DNA of 43,298 bases from Microvirga soli (GCF_016734765.1 NZ_JAERQE010000037.1:1-43298); one strand, 5' to 3'. Shown: positions 27,767-36,412, counted from the stretch's first letter. Notes: generated from the sequence alone by a model not told the origin. Program-made: numbers and translations.

Positions 27767-28210
27767 ATGGGGCAAGGAATGACTGAGGATGAAATCGAAT
27801 ACGTCGCCCAGGAGATGGCAAAGGTCGGGGGCGTGTCTTGGTATCCCGGACGCACGTCGGGTGGATTATTGAGGAATGTGTGCGAGCGCTATCGCGACCG
27901 GGCGCGGGTGGCGATAGCGGCTCTGGATCGGGTGAGAACTGATCCGCAAGCGGCTGATGTCCCAGTGATTGAGCAGTCGCGTGAGAGTGTGGCCAGTGAG
28001 GGTTCTGACGAAGCTCCCAACAACAAGCTCGAGGTCGGCAGCATTGTTGTTCATCGCCCGCCGGGGGATCAAAGGGCAATCGAGTGTCAGGTCACGCAGA
28101 TCGAAGGCGGCTGCGTCTACCTGGTGCCATGCCCGCGCCATGATGTGGGATGGGTGGCGATCGACAGCGCTGTGCCCGTGGAGGCAGGGAAGGGCAGATC
28201 CGTAATGTAA
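27767..28210 (+). CDS. Conserved hypothetical protein
   Basis: 147 residues from ATG 27767; ATG 27779 (MTEDEIEYVAQEM) is a plausible alternative and would match the tidy start of the first helix. Residues 1-65 are helical and basic (VGGVSWYPGRTSGGLLRNVCERYRDRARVAIAALDRVR). Residues 85-145 are a small beta domain (LEVGSIVVHRPPGDQRAIECQVTQIEGGCVYLVPCPRHDVGWVAID) with SH3/KOW-like periodicity. No known function; it reads as a real soluble protein. Confidence 0.65.
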   Translation: MGQGMTEDEIEYVAQEMAKVGGVSWYPGRTSGGLLRNVCERYRDRARVAIAALDRVRTDPQAADVPVIEQSRESVASEGSDEAPNNKLEVGSIVVHRPPGDQRAIECQVTQIEGGCVYLVPCPRHDVGWVAIDSAVPVEAGKGRSVM

Positions 28211-28496
28211 GGCCGGAGCGCTGCGCCGGTTCGCATCCGTCCACTTGCTCACGTGTGCGGGAATTGCTGCGCCACGCACTGCTGGCGTCTTGGAAAATCT
28301 GGATAGGCCAACCCACTGCTGAAGGCCGCGTGCTGCCGTATCGGACGCGCCATGGCTGAGTTCGACAGCATCTATAGCAATGTTGATCGGGTGAGGACGG
28401 GAGGACACTGAAACCATTCGGCGGCCGATGGCATCAGTTTTGAACCTCACTCCTTGCACAGCTGGGCAACTGACGCCCGGGCAGGTTCACGTCCCT

Positions 28497-28694
28497 ATGA
28501 GCAACGTGGCGTGAGTCCAGGCCACCGGGCAGATCCGAGCGCTCATTGGCTTCCTCGGCCGGCCAACGCCGCTAAAGATCAAGATCGAAGAGGTGCAACT
28601 GCTGGAGGGAGTAGGGCCACTCCAACAGCTAAGTGGACCAAGCGCAGTGGAGTTCATCCCATTAAGTAGGAAGACGGGATCCTTCATTGATTAG
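28497..28694 (+). pseudogene. Possible small gene with in-frame TGA at codon 6
   Basis: ATG 28497 begins MSNVA, then TGA (28512-28514), then an open frame of 59 codons to TAG 28692-28694. The downstream part has natural-looking hydrophobic/charged alternation (IRALIGFLGRPTPLKIKIEEVQLLEGVG). There is no in-frame ATG or GTG between the TGA and the start of that segment. It could be a small gene broken by TGG to TGA, or chance. No family recognised. Confidence 0.2.
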
Positions 28695-29025
28695 CGATCA
28701 GGAGCGCGCACCCGAGAAGCAGAAAGGCGCAGAGCAGGCCAATCCAGTCGAGGAAGCGGGCTGCCGATGTTCTGATCAGGTTATGAGCGCGGATCTCCTT
28801 ATCCTCATCATCAAGAGCGAACACGGCTACTCCCCGGTGTCGAAGAATTGTTTTCACGAAGAGCATCTCGGTGCTCTTGAGCGTGGTGATTAACCAAAGC
28901 GCGCGGACCTGAACAATTACCCTTAGGAGGTAGAGCCGCATTGCATCACACGCTAACGACACCAGAAGGATGGGCCGTGAGAGGTGCAACCGCTTGAGTT
29001 GGTCGGGTAAAGGCGTTGCGAACAC
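28684..29025 (-). CDS. Two-span membrane protein, hypothetical
   Basis: 113 residues from GTG 29025; ATG 28941 would give 85. The N-terminal hydrophobic stretch (PILLVSLACDAMRLYLLRVIVQVRALW) and a C-terminal helix (FLDWIGLLCAFLLLGCALLIANQ) flank a charged cytoplasmic segment (LDDEDKEIRAHNLIRTSAARF). No family recognised. The start is uncertain because neither candidate has a good ribosome-binding site. Confidence 0.5.
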   Translation of the reverse strand: MFATPLPDQLKRLHLSRPILLVSLACDAMRLYLLRVIVQVRALWLITTLKSTEMLFVKTILRHRGVAVFALDDEDKEIRAHNLIRTSAARFLDWIGLLCAFLLLGCALLIANQ

Positions 29026-29363
29026 AGTGTGTCAAAATGAGGTGCGCACACTCGGTGTTGCTCACCCGGAGTGCGTTTGCTTTTGTACGGCAGCTCCGGC
29101 GATCCTCGAACGAGGCGTTTTATCACCGCTCTCGCACAACGCTTCACCTCAATGCGTGTCATCGACAGGGTCGCAGCCGATCTAACGCAACTCGATGAGC
29201 ACCTGCGGCGCGTGCTGACGAGAGCTCGTCGCGAGGGCGAGGGGCTGGCCGATTGAATGGACGGCATCGGTAAGCGCGTTTCGAGCGGGAAACTCGAGCA
29301 GTTGCTGATGTGGTCGGGTCTTCTCTGAGGCCCACCGCATCTTGCGATGGGCAAGGCTCCGCG
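29026..29363. other. Intergenic region
   Basis: About 340 bp between two minus-strand genes. Plus-strand frames of about 60 codons (for example 29071-29256) have no recognised domain. Nothing is supported here. Confidence 0.3.
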
Positions 29364-30122
29364 CTAGTGACATTCGGCCTGCGCTGATGCGATTTCGCTC
29401 TGCTGGCTGAGGTACTCTGCCGCCCAGATCGCAGCACGGGTGCGGTTCTCTGCGCCAATCTTCTTCAGAAGCGACTTCACGTGCAGTTTGACTGTCACTT
29501 CTGCGACATCGAGCTTGCGTGCGATTGCTTTGTTGGGGGCGCCATCGCGCAGGCCCCGCAGGATCTCCAGTTCGCGATGCGAGAACTCGCCAGTGGGAGC
29601 CGAGCCCTGCTTGAGCGGCACAACTTGGCCAGCGGCTTGATGTTTCGCGGTGTGCGCTAGTGCGCTCATCATTCCCAACACCATGTCGGCCGGGAACAGC
29701 GTCTGGCCATGCATGAGCAACTGAAGTGACATGGCAAGCCCGTCAGTGCTTGTGGCTGTGGACAGGAAGCCGGTGGCACCGGCACTGTGAGCGTGGAGCA
29801 CAGATGCCGGCTCAAAACGCTCGGCCAGCACGGCGATGCGCGCGCGGGGGCACTGGGCCTTCAGCTGAGTGATGACCTCAGGAAGGAGAGCGCCGTAGTA
29901 GTCACCGTCGATCACGGCCAGCACGGGGATGGTTTCCGGAGGGGAGGGTAGGCCTGAGCTGCCATCGAATGCCTCATCCAGCACCATAAATGGCGATCCC
30001 GAGAGCATCTGCCGTAGGCCCGCGCGAAACACGGAACTCCTGCAGGCAATCACTGTCGCAACACAGGTCTTGCTGTTGGAGGCGCCCCCGCCCTGTGCGT
30101 CGTTCTGGTCGACTAAGTACAT
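29364..30122 (-). CDS. LuxR/FixJ-family response regulator
   Basis: 252 residues from ATG 30122; an upstream in-frame start at 30176 adds 18 residues without a better signal. Residues ~18-135 form a receiver-like domain (CVATVIACRSSVFRAGLRQML, VLAVIDGDYYGALLPEVI, ARIAVLAERF, AGATGFLSTATSTDGL). The usual acidic pocket is reduced, with Asp in IDGD as the only likely phosphoacceptor. After a linker, residues ~180-245 are a GerE/LuxR helix-turn-helix (FSHRELEILRGLRDGAPNKAIARKLDVAEVTVKLHVKSLLKKIG). No histidine kinase gene is adjacent. A DNA-binding transcription regulator; its signal and targets are unknown. Confidence 0.88.
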   Translation of the reverse strand: MYLVDQNDAQGGGASNSKTCVATVIACRSSVFRAGLRQMLSGSPFMVLDEAFDGSSGLPSPPETIPVLAVIDGDYYGALLPEVITQLKAQCPRARIAVLAERFEPASVLHAHSAGATGFLSTATSTDGLAMSLQLLMHGQTLFPADMVLGMMSALAHTAKHQAAGQVVPLKQGSAPTGEFSHRELEILRGLRDGAPNKAIARKLDVAEVTVKLHVKSLLKKIGAENRTRAAIWAAEYLSQQSEIASAQAECH

Positions 30123-30377
30123 TATTGGTCCCAACGGACGAAACGAAACTAGCAAACTCTTAACTGCCCCGCTCAAAATTGCAAGACAGCCTTCCTACTG
30201 ACTTGGGGACAGGCGGTGGTGTTCCGGTCGATCTGCGGTTGTGGTTAACGGACGCAGCGTGGTGAGGTATCAACGTGTTCAAAAGGCTTGCCTTTTGATC
30301 TCGGCAGATGGGTTTCGTGCCGTTCTGGTGGTCGTCGGCATGGTCGAAGATGGATGCGCTGTCGCTTGTCCGTCCTC

Positions 30378-30962
30378 TTAGCGCAAGCGCCGCAGCAGGT
30401 CCTCAGGCAGTCCGCCTTGAAGCAGTCGGGTCTGCACCGCCAGGATCGTGGCCACGCTCGGGGCGTCGCAGATCGTGCCGTTCAGGCACTCGGCGACAGC
30501 CTCCTGGAATGACACCCGGCGGACCGACAAGTCCTCCTGGGGATCCGGGTGGGCTGGCCCTTGCTCCAGATCCCAAGCCACAAAGCAGGGAGCCAGTTCA
30601 TCTGTGATGCCCGGAGAGACCATGAGACGGGCTACCTCAAGCCATTGGCCTCCACGAGCGCCGGTTTCCTCCTGAAGCTCCCGTCGGGCTGTCTCGAGTG
30701 GATCTGTTACCTTCGGTCCTGAACCTCGGGGCAGTTCCCAGGTGTAGCGCTGGGGCACATAGCGGTACTGCCCGATCAGACAGGTGCTGCCGTCCTCGAA
30801 GATGGGGAGCACGGCGATGCCGTAAATGCGGAAACGAAGCGCTGTATAGGCATGAACCTTGCCAGACCGATGCCGGACCTCGTCCTGGTCGACGTCGACA
30901 TAGCGGCTCTCGTAGAAGCGTCGGGAGGACAGTGTTTCCCAGGGATTGTTCTGGTTGGGCAT
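30378..30962 (-). CDS. Nudix hydrolase (ADP-ribose pyrophosphatase-like)
   Basis: A 194-residue Nudix protein. The N-terminal region (SSRRFYESRYVDVDQDEVRHRSGK, YTALRFRIYGIAVLPIFEDGSTCLIGQYRYV) and the box GPKVTDPLETARRELQEETGA match ADP-ribose diphosphatases. The metal-binding REL-QEETG core is intact, but the first Glu of the consensus (GX5E) is Thr here. SPGITDELAPCFVAWDLE follows the box as in that subfamily. It would hydrolyse ADP-ribose or a similar nucleoside diphosphate in the cytosol. The ribosome-binding site is weak. It is monocistronic as far as can be seen. Confidence 0.9.
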   Translation of the reverse strand: MPNQNNPWETLSSRRFYESRYVDVDQDEVRHRSGKVHAYTALRFRIYGIAVLPIFEDGSTCLIGQYRYVPQRYTWELPRGSGPKVTDPLETARRELQEETGARGGQWLEVARLMVSPGITDELAPCFVAWDLEQGPAHPDPQEDLSVRRVSFQEAVAECLNGTICDAPSVATILAVQTRLLQGGLPEDLLRRLR

Positions 30963-31267
30963 GGTTCACCGTTCGAAATGGATCGGGTGTTTTGGGGAGA
31001 GGACGGGCTGCCTACCCCTAACGTTGCTCAATGCCGAGAGCCACAAGTACCGCTGAGCATCGGAACCCCAAGGGGAGATGCACCGCATGGATGGTGGTGA
31101 CGCCTGCGGCGCCTATGACCCTTCCATGAAAACTGTGATTTTCCGGAGCCAGTGCGAGAGCCATCCGTGACGGGCGCCGTGACTTCGTTCTGAGGCAAGT
31201 GAGCAAGTTTCATTGACAAGCGCAAATTAACGTTATATCGTTAAACAGGCTAATTGGAGAGATTGTG

Positions 31268-31549
31268 ATGACGAGAGCACGTCGAACACAGACGGGCAAG
31301 GCTGAAGCTGAGCCCGGCAGCCAAGTCACTCGTGCCGAACCGTTGACCGTCGCCTCGCTTGCCGTGCAGGCCCGGTTGGTTCCCGTTGCTGAGGACCGCG
31401 AGCAGGCATTTGCCGCTCTGCTCGTCCGATATCAGAACGTGTGTCGTGAGTGGGACCGGTTGGTCCAGCAGGCGGTCGACCTGCTTGGGCCTGACATTCC
31501 ATCTGATCGATCCAGCAGCGGACCCTCCGTCTTTAAGCATGAGGAGTGA
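31268..31549 (+). CDS. Small hypothetical protein upstream of the HNH gene
   Basis: 93 residues from ATG 31268, with TTGGAGAGA upstream. A basic start (MTRARRTQTGKAE) leads into a helical region (EDREQAFAALLVRYQNVCREWDRLVQQAVDLLG). It ends 7 bp before the ATG of the HNH nuclease gene, so the two are very likely co-transcribed and translationally coupled. No family recognised; a role as a partner or regulator of the nuclease is inference. Confidence 0.55.
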   Translation: MTRARRTQTGKAEAEPGSQVTRAEPLTVASLAVQARLVPVAEDREQAFAALLVRYQNVCREWDRLVQQAVDLLGPDIPSDRSSSGPSVFKHEE

Positions 31550-31556
31550 GGGCCTG

Positions 31557-31934
31557 ATGCCGTTTGTTGAGATCGTGGAATTGGCCACCACGGCACGACG
31601 GAAGTTGACGGCGCATCGGCGTCTCAGGGTCTGGGAACAAGCTGCAGGGGTGTGCGCGCTGTGCGAGAGGAAAATCGATGGGGTGCGTGAGCGCTGGATT
31701 GTCGAGCACCTACGCGCGCTGGAGTTGGGTGGCACCGATGAACTCGCCAACATGGCGCCCGCCCATGAAGTGTGCGCGCGGGCCAAGACCCGGGACGATC
31801 ATCGTCGTGCGGCGCAGGCCAAACGGCAGAAGATCCGACACATTGGGGCAGGGGGGTCGAAGCGGCCATTGCCGTTCGGCAAGACGAGCCCGTGGAAGCG
31901 GACCCTGTCCGGCAGGATCGTACCGCGCAAGTAA
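31557..31934 (+). CDS. HNH endonuclease
   Basis: 125 residues; ATG 31557 follows AGGAGTGAGGG within the end of the preceding gene. The HNH/zinc module reads CALCERKIDG (first Cys pair), ERWIVEHLRALELGGTDELANMAPAHEVCARAK. The VEH His, the LANM Asn and the AHEVC His/Cys give the H-N-H and second metal-ligand positions. A basic tail (RRAAQAKRQKIRHIG through SGRIVPRK) probably contacts DNA. Similar short HNH proteins occur in phages and mobile elements of alphaproteobacteria. No phage packaging genes are nearby. Confidence 0.8.
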   Translation: MPFVEIVELATTARRKLTAHRRLRVWEQAAGVCALCERKIDGVRERWIVEHLRALELGGTDELANMAPAHEVCARAKTRDDHRRAAQAKRQKIRHIGAGGSKRPLPFGKTSPWKRTLSGRIVPRK

Positions 31935-32205
31935 GACGACGAGGGGCTCCATGCTCCACCGGGAGGCAGCCTGATGGCAGGGCCGGGAGAACCAAGCAGC
32001 GACAACGCCGAAATGCTTGAGAGGGAAAGAGATTAGGATGATGTCCGTCCTGCCGGTCGTTGTTAAGGTCGGACACAGGACGTTGCTCGTGCTGCTCCGT
32101 CCGTTGCCATCAAAACTTCATCGCCTTGGCCCTCATGTCGCCGGCTCCTTGACCGCGGTAGCGCCGTGAGCCACGGAAGTTCCGCTCCTTAAAGGGCGGG
32201 AGCCG

Positions 32206-32601
32206 TCAAGGATCCTTGTTGGAGCAGGTGACATGGGCGACCGGGTATGCCGACACATGCTGGTCTTCCGAAAGGAGAGTGAGACCTTCACAGATGGCTT
32301 GGGCGATCAGCAGGTGATCAAACGGGTCACGATGGTGCATCGGAAGACGGACGAGCTCCTCAAGATGCTCGGGGCGGACCGCGAGGGTTTCGAAGCCTTG
32401 AGCGTTGATGGCGGCAGTGATGTCGCGGATGTCGGCCTCGAGCTTTCCAACCCGCATCTTCACCACAATCTCCCACAACGAGGCGATGCTGACCAGGATG
32501 TCGTGCGCAGGATCGGCAATGAGGTCCCGGGCCGTGTGCTCAATCCGCGGATCACCCGCAAGCCACCAGAGAAGTGCGTGAGTATCGAGAAGGATCCTCA
32601 C
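32206..32601 (-). CDS. PIN-domain toxin (VapC-like) of a Phd/PIN pair
   Basis: A 131-residue PIN ribonuclease. Acidic metal ligands are seen in ILLDTHALLWWL (Asp6), ASLWEIVVKM (Glu) and HHRDPFDHLLIAQA (two Asp), with a final acidic position at LLSEDQHV. This is the type paired with Phd/YefM antitoxins. Its ATG overlaps the antitoxin stop by 4 bases (ATGA), so the two are translated together. Free toxin would cut tRNA or another RNA and stop growth. Confidence 0.9.
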   Translation of the reverse strand: MRILLDTHALLWWLAGDPRIEHTARDLIADPAHDILVSIASLWEIVVKMRVGKLEADIRDITAAINAQGFETLAVRPEHLEELVRLPMHHRDPFDHLLIAQAICEGLTLLSEDQHVSAYPVAHVTCSNKDP

Positions 32602-32864
32602 CCTCCGTTCCCTTCCATCGCGGACAGGATGTCGTCGGGAAGCAGGTTGAAGTCCTCCGCCATGCGGATCTTGCCCTTCAACATGCCTGGGCTCCGATGG
32701 GGGCGCTCCATACCAGAGGGGGGGCGGATCTCGGCAATAATCTCGTTACGCGACATGACAAGGAACGAGGTGCCTTGGCGGGCTTGCCGGAGCAGTCCGC
32801 TGAGGTTCGCGCGCAACTCACGCACTCCGACCCGAATTTGCTTGTCCTTTTGCGGTTGAACCAT
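32598..32864 (-). CDS. Phd/YefM-type antitoxin
   Basis: 88 residues from ATG 32864, preceded by AAGGGA; a longer frame to 32999 is not supported. The N-terminal half is a Phd/YefM DNA-binding domain (RVGVRELRANLSGLLRQARQGTSFLVMSRNEIIAEIRPP). The C-terminal part (RMAEDFNLLPDDILSAMEG) is the toxin-binding tail. It overlaps the PIN toxin by 4 bases. It probably represses its own operon through the repeats just upstream. Confidence 0.88.
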   Translation of the reverse strand: MVQPQKDKQIRVGVRELRANLSGLLRQARQGTSFLVMSRNEIIAEIRPPSGMERPHRSPGMLKGKIRMAEDFNLLPDDILSAMEGNGG

Positions 32865-32875
32865 GACGATTCCCT

Positions 32876-32897
32876 TGTGTACTCTTATGTGTACACA
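32876..32897. promoter_or_regulatory. Candidate operator of the Phd/PIN operon
   Basis: TGTGTAC occurs twice, 12 bases apart (32876-32882 and 32888-32894). The second copy is part of the 10-base palindrome TGTGTACACA (32888-32897). It lies just upstream of the antitoxin start, where autorepression of such operons usually occurs. Confidence 0.5.
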
Positions 32898-33285
32898 TTT
32901 GGTGAGCCATGAGCAAGCCTGCCCATGCGGATCCTCATCCTCGACCCTGCGGCGGCGCCGTGCGCGTAAGCAGCACGGTCGCCCCATGCTGTCCGCCATC
33001 AGCTAGCTCAGGCGATGTCGGTTTGGGGCGAAGTCCTCTCCTGCGAACTGGAACTCAGTCTTCTGACCCTGTGTAGCCAGGTCATGCGCGTCAGGGCAGA
33101 GGGACTGGCGCTTCGACAGAGGCATTCTCACAGGGCATCTGCTGGGGGCAAACGGAGGCTAATTCATGCTCCTCAATAGAAGATTCGTTCGGGTCATGAC
33201 GTGAAGGCATCTGTTTCGGGGGGTGCTTTACCTACGTGTTTTATGCGTAGAAAAAAAAGGCGCATATGCACTCTGGAGGTACCCA
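32898..33285. other. Divergent intergenic region between the Phd/PIN and ccdAB operons
   Basis: No gene is supported in ~390 bp. Near its right end an interrupted repeat (CTACG 33232-33236, CGTAG 33246-33250) followed by an A8 run sits just upstream of ccdA and may be its operator. Confidence 0.4.
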
Positions 33286-33531
33286 ATGCCTAGACCCACT
33301 GGAGACGCGAGGGTTCGGCGTCCGACGAATGTCACTCTCCCTGTCGAGCTTGTCGCTGAGGCAAAAGCCCTGCAGGTCAATGTTTCCCAAGCCTGTGAGA
33401 TCGTGTTGGCTCAGTCGGTGGCGGAAGCCCGGCCGGCCCGTTGGCTGGAGGAGAACAAGGAAGCCATGGATGCTCACAATGCGATGATCGAGCGCGATGG
33501 CCTGATCCTGGATGAGTTCAGGCAGTTCTGA
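33286..33531 (+). CDS. ccdA: CcdA-family antitoxin
   Basis: 81 residues; ATG 33286 has GGAGGT immediately upstream. RRPTNVTLPVELVAEAKALQVNVSQACEIVL is the ribbon-helix-helix DNA-binding part, and ARWLEENKEAMDAHNAMIERDGLILDEFRQF is the canonical CcdA tail that wraps CcdB. It overlaps the toxin start by 1 base (TGATG). It neutralises CcdB and represses the operon. Confidence 0.93.
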   Translation: MPRPTGDARVRRPTNVTLPVELVAEAKALQVNVSQACEIVLAQSVAEARPARWLEENKEAMDAHNAMIERDGLILDEFRQF

Positions 33532-33830
33532 TGGCGCAATTCGATGTTTATGCCGGAGTCGGCCGCACCAAGGGCTATGTGGTCGAACTGCAATCGGACA
33601 TCTTGGAGCGGCTGGCAGTTCGTGTTGCCGCGCCCATGGTTCCCGGTGATAAGGCCATGACCATCTCCGGGCTGACACCGCTGATCCGGGTTAAGGGAAC
33701 TGACTACCTTCTGTTGAGCTACCAGCTGGCATCTATCCCGGTCCGTGAGTTGCAACGCCCCGTCGGCTCCTTGTCCGCTGATCAGGATGGAATCAAGCGA
33801 GCACTCGGGATCCTGTTCTTTGGCTTTTGA
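33531..33830 (+). CDS. ccdB: CcdB-family gyrase-poison toxin
   Basis: A 99-residue CcdB: MAQFDVYAGVGRTKGYVVELQSDIL, LAVRVAAPMVP, GLTPLIRVKGTDYLLLSYQLASIP and a C-terminal IKRALGILFFGF. The fold and length match CcdB. In the F-plasmid protein the last three residues (Trp-Gly-Ile) contact GyrA; here the chain ends Gly-Phe, as in many chromosomal homologues, so gyrase poisoning is likely but not certain. Confidence 0.92.
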   Translation: MAQFDVYAGVGRTKGYVVELQSDILERLAVRVAAPMVPGDKAMTISGLTPLIRVKGTDYLLLSYQLASIPVRELQRPVGSLSADQDGIKRALGILFFGF

Positions 33831-34000
33831 GTGTCGCAGCAGACCACCTAGTCCCCACAAAATTCTCAAGAGCGCATTTAAGGATCCTGAGCCTCAAGCA
33901 AGGACCCGGCCCGGTCCTGTTCGGAAACGGCATTGACATTCGACCGGGCTACCAGGGATTGTTGGGAAGCAGGTGACCGGGATCGGAGCGGATCCGGCCC

Positions 34001-34633
34001 TCAGATGCTCATGGCCTTAGTTTTCATGTAATCGAACTCTTTGATGGCCCGGTCGCGGCGGGAGCGCGCCCGGCGCTCATACCGGTCAAGGCGCTCCAGT
34101 TGACGAAAGAGGTCATCCCAGGTCGTGTAAATGGGCGCTGGAACCATCTTCTGCAGCGCCTTGAACACGGTCGCGACGCGCTCGAGCTGTTCGGCGACGG
34201 TCTGAAACATCTTCACCTCCCGCATTGTCTCCTCGTCGGTCACCACTCGCGCCAGGTTCTGGAGATCCTGGCGGACAGGCTTGAAGTCCGGCATGGTTTC
34301 GACCGGCACGATCCGTTCGGGCCTGCCGGTGCTCAGGTCCCAGACACGCAACAGCTCCAAGCGGGCGCGTCGCGCCCGCTGCACATCGATCTCCGCTTCC
34401 GCCACCTTGCGCGCCCGCACCATCACAACCGGGTCATCCTGGGCCTCATCTGCCAGCTCGCGGGCGAGGTGATCGATGTCCTGCTGCAGCGCCGGATGCG
34501 CCGAGGTAGGCACGGCCAGCCCGTGCTTGAGCGCATTGAGGCTCGCCCGCAGTCGGCCTCCCGCCGTGCGGGGGCCGGTGCTGCGCCGGGCGTTGGCCCG
34601 GTTCGCGGCGATCTTTCGGGATGACGGCATCAC
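34001..34633 (-). CDS. Conserved hypothetical protein with NARRSTGPRT motif
   Basis: 210 residues, strongly basic and helical. The N-terminus (KIAANRANARRSTGPRTAGGRLRASLNALKHGL) is a motif seen at the start of a widespread family of uncharacterised bacterial proteins. The rest is predicted coiled coil (VVMVRARKVAEAEIDVQRARRARLELLRVW; RQLERLDRYERRARSRRDRAIKEF). It follows the gene at 34638-35285 by 4 bp on the same strand, so they form an operon. The basic Gly/Arg motif suggests nucleic-acid binding, but no function is established. Confidence 0.75.
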   Translation of the reverse strand: MMPSSRKIAANRANARRSTGPRTAGGRLRASLNALKHGLAVPTSAHPALQQDIDHLARELADEAQDDPVVMVRARKVAEAEIDVQRARRARLELLRVWDLSTGRPERIVPVETMPDFKPVRQDLQNLARVVTDEETMREVKMFQTVAEQLERVATVFKALQKMVPAPIYTTWDDLFRQLERLDRYERRARSRRDRAIKEFDYMKTKAMSI

Positions 34634-34637
34634 TCAC

Positions 34638-35285
34638 CTACCTCTGGTTCAGCCCGGCATTGCGGTAGGAGACGGCTGTGACCTGCTCGGCAACGGTGCG
34701 CTGCCACCGGGCCAAGGTCTCCCGCCGACGCTCGATCTCGAGGAGAACCCGGTTGCGCCGTGCTTCGGCACTGGCGATGAGGCGATCGCAGCGCTCAATG
34801 TCACTCAGGCATTCCGACAAGGCCATCGCCATGACGGCGTTTAGATCGAGTCCGCGCTCGGCCAGGAGACGGTTGAACGTCTCGACCGCTGCCGGGTCGC
34901 CCTGGAGCAGGGCACTGGTGTAGGCGGCCTTCAGCGGCTCGGCTGACTGCAGATAGGGCCCGTTGGTTTCCGTGATCAGCCGATCGAGTCCTTTCTTGCG
35001 GGCGGCCATGAGACGGCTGGCCTTCAGGCGCTTCCAGCGCTCGATGTCCCAGGTGTGGTCGGTAACCTCTTTGACCCGAAGCTCCTCGATGGCGTCGGTC
35101 GGGGCCACCGCGGCGGCGACCTTCGACAGCAGCAGGTCATAATCGGCCTCGGCCTCACCCGGGATGAGAGGGCGTTCCGCAAACAGAGGGCCGAGGTCGC
35201 GCAGGAGGACGTGGAGGTCGGTGGGATCTGCTGCGGGGGCGCCCTGTTTCGGGGCGGGCGCGGGAGGTTGGGGGCGCTTGGCCAT
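34638..35285 (-). CDS. Conserved hypothetical coiled-coil protein
   Basis: 215 residues from ATG 35285; a longer frame to 35471 has no supporting signal. The first 30 residues are Pro/Ala-rich. Then come acidic helices (LHVLLRDLGPLFAERPLIPGEAEADYDLLLSKVAAAV), a Trp-containing block (DHTWDIERWKRLKASRLMAARKKGLDRLI) and a C-terminal coiled coil (RCDRLIASAEARRNRVLLEIERRRETLARWQR). It is 4 bp upstream of the NARRSTGPRT gene. This pair recurs in Methylobacteriaceae as I recall, with no known role. Confidence 0.75.
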   Translation of the reverse strand: MAKRPQPPAPAPKQGAPAADPTDLHVLLRDLGPLFAERPLIPGEAEADYDLLLSKVAAAVAPTDAIEELRVKEVTDHTWDIERWKRLKASRLMAARKKGLDRLITETNGPYLQSAEPLKAAYTSALLQGDPAAVETFNRLLAERGLDLNAVMAMALSECLSDIERCDRLIASAEARRNRVLLEIERRRETLARWQRTVAEQVTAVSYRNAGLNQR

Positions 35286-35977
35286 CGTGAAGACCCTTTC
35301 AAAGGCCTGAACCCCCATGGGCGAAGGTCCGGCTGAGAGAGATCGCCTCAGCGGATCGGGGCGATCAGGTCCCTTTTTGTTCTCATTGGGCCGCTGATGC
35401 AGGCAAGCCACCACTGGCCCTGAGTGCGGCAGCAGACGGGGTATCAAGAGGCGCAAGGGAGGATTGCACAAGGGAAGGGGATTAGTGCGGAGGGTGAAGG
35501 GTCATGGCCAAGGTTCTTGCGCGATGGCGTTTCTGATCCCGCGGCATTCGTTGGTCGATGAAATCGCTCGTTCGCCGCTCCAGACCCGATTCGATCCGAG
35601 CCGGGGCTGAGGATGAGGGCGCCTGTGCGGCCTGTTTTGAGGCTTCGACGATTTTTGAGGGTCTTTCGCCATCTTGAACAGGATGAAACACCGGTCGAAG
35701 CAAATGTCCCGATCCGGGCGTCGCATCGCCGGCACCGGCCGCACAAGGCCGTCGGCGCGAACCCTTCCATGGTGCCAACAAATAAACCGAGTGCCGACAA
35801 TCAGAACGGGCAAAATCGAAGCGCGGGAGTTGCTTTCTGGGGAGCAGCCAAGGCTGGTGTCGTCGGGGTCTATGGTTGTAGAATGCAGCCCTTTTCAGCA
35901 CACCCTGAGCAATGTCGCGGCAATCTGAGATCGAATTTACGTGCGCTGGTGCAGCTGAGTCGTTAAGAGCGTTCGTG
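35286..35977. other. Intergenic region with possible gene remnants
   Basis: About 690 bp. A minus-strand frame contains ATG-GCG-AAA-GAC-CCT (about 35678), whose continuation in the next frame reads like protein (KIVEASKQAAQAP through LERRTSDFIDQRMPRD). This would need a frameshift, so it is only a possible remnant. Nothing else is supported. Confidence 0.3.
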
Positions 35978-36412
35978 ATGTCCCTTAGATTGCTCTCCCG
36001 GCGGCTGGCCTGGCTGCTCGTTCTTGCCGTTGCTGTCTTCACACTTGCCCCGATTGAACTCAGACCCGTTACGGCAGCTCCTGCCGTCTGGGAGCGGTTT
36101 GCCGCTTTTGTGGTGATCGGGGTGCTGTTCTGCCTGGGCTATCCCCACCATCAGTGGCGCATGGTCGGGCTGGCGATTGGATTGGCCGGGTTGCTCGAGG
36201 TGCTCCAGCATATGAGCCCGAACCGGCATGGCAGGCTTCCGGACGGCCTCGTCAAGGCCGCAGGCGCTCTCTTGGGCGTCGGGCTTGCTGTGGCGGCGGA
36301 ACGAATCTTCGGGCGGTTAAGGGCGAACTCCAGACCCAGATCGGATCCGCATACCACCTCTCTTGGACCACAGAGCGAGCCGCTTGCCAGGGTTCGGGTC
36401 CGAAACAGCTGA
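35978..36412 (+). CDS. VanZ-like membrane protein
   Basis: 144 residues from ATG 35978. Four hydrophobic segments are seen: LAWLLVLAVAVFTLAP, ERFAAFVVIGVLFCLGY, VGLAIGLAGLLEVLQHM and KAAGALLGVGLAVAAERI. Between helix 3 and helix 4 is SPNRHGRLPDGLVKAAGALLG, where E/Q..P.R.....D...N..G is usual in VanZ-like proteins. The charged tail after residue 115 is disordered. VanZ relatives are linked to glycopeptide resistance or envelope functions, but most, including this one, are uncharacterised. Confidence 0.7.
   Translation: MSLRLLSRRLAWLLVLAVAVFTLAPIELRPVTAAPAVWERFAAFVVIGVLFCLGYPHHQWRMVGLAIGLAGLLEVLQHMSPNRHGRLPDGLVKAAGALLGVGLAVAAERIFGRLRANSRPRSDPHTTSLGPQSEPLARVRVRNS

Noticed and set aside
35482..36042. 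Minus-strand ORF (186 codons)
   Set aside because: Partly antisense to the VanZ-like gene; only a short part looks like protein and it lacks a start in frame. Kept only as a possible remnant in the intergenic entry.
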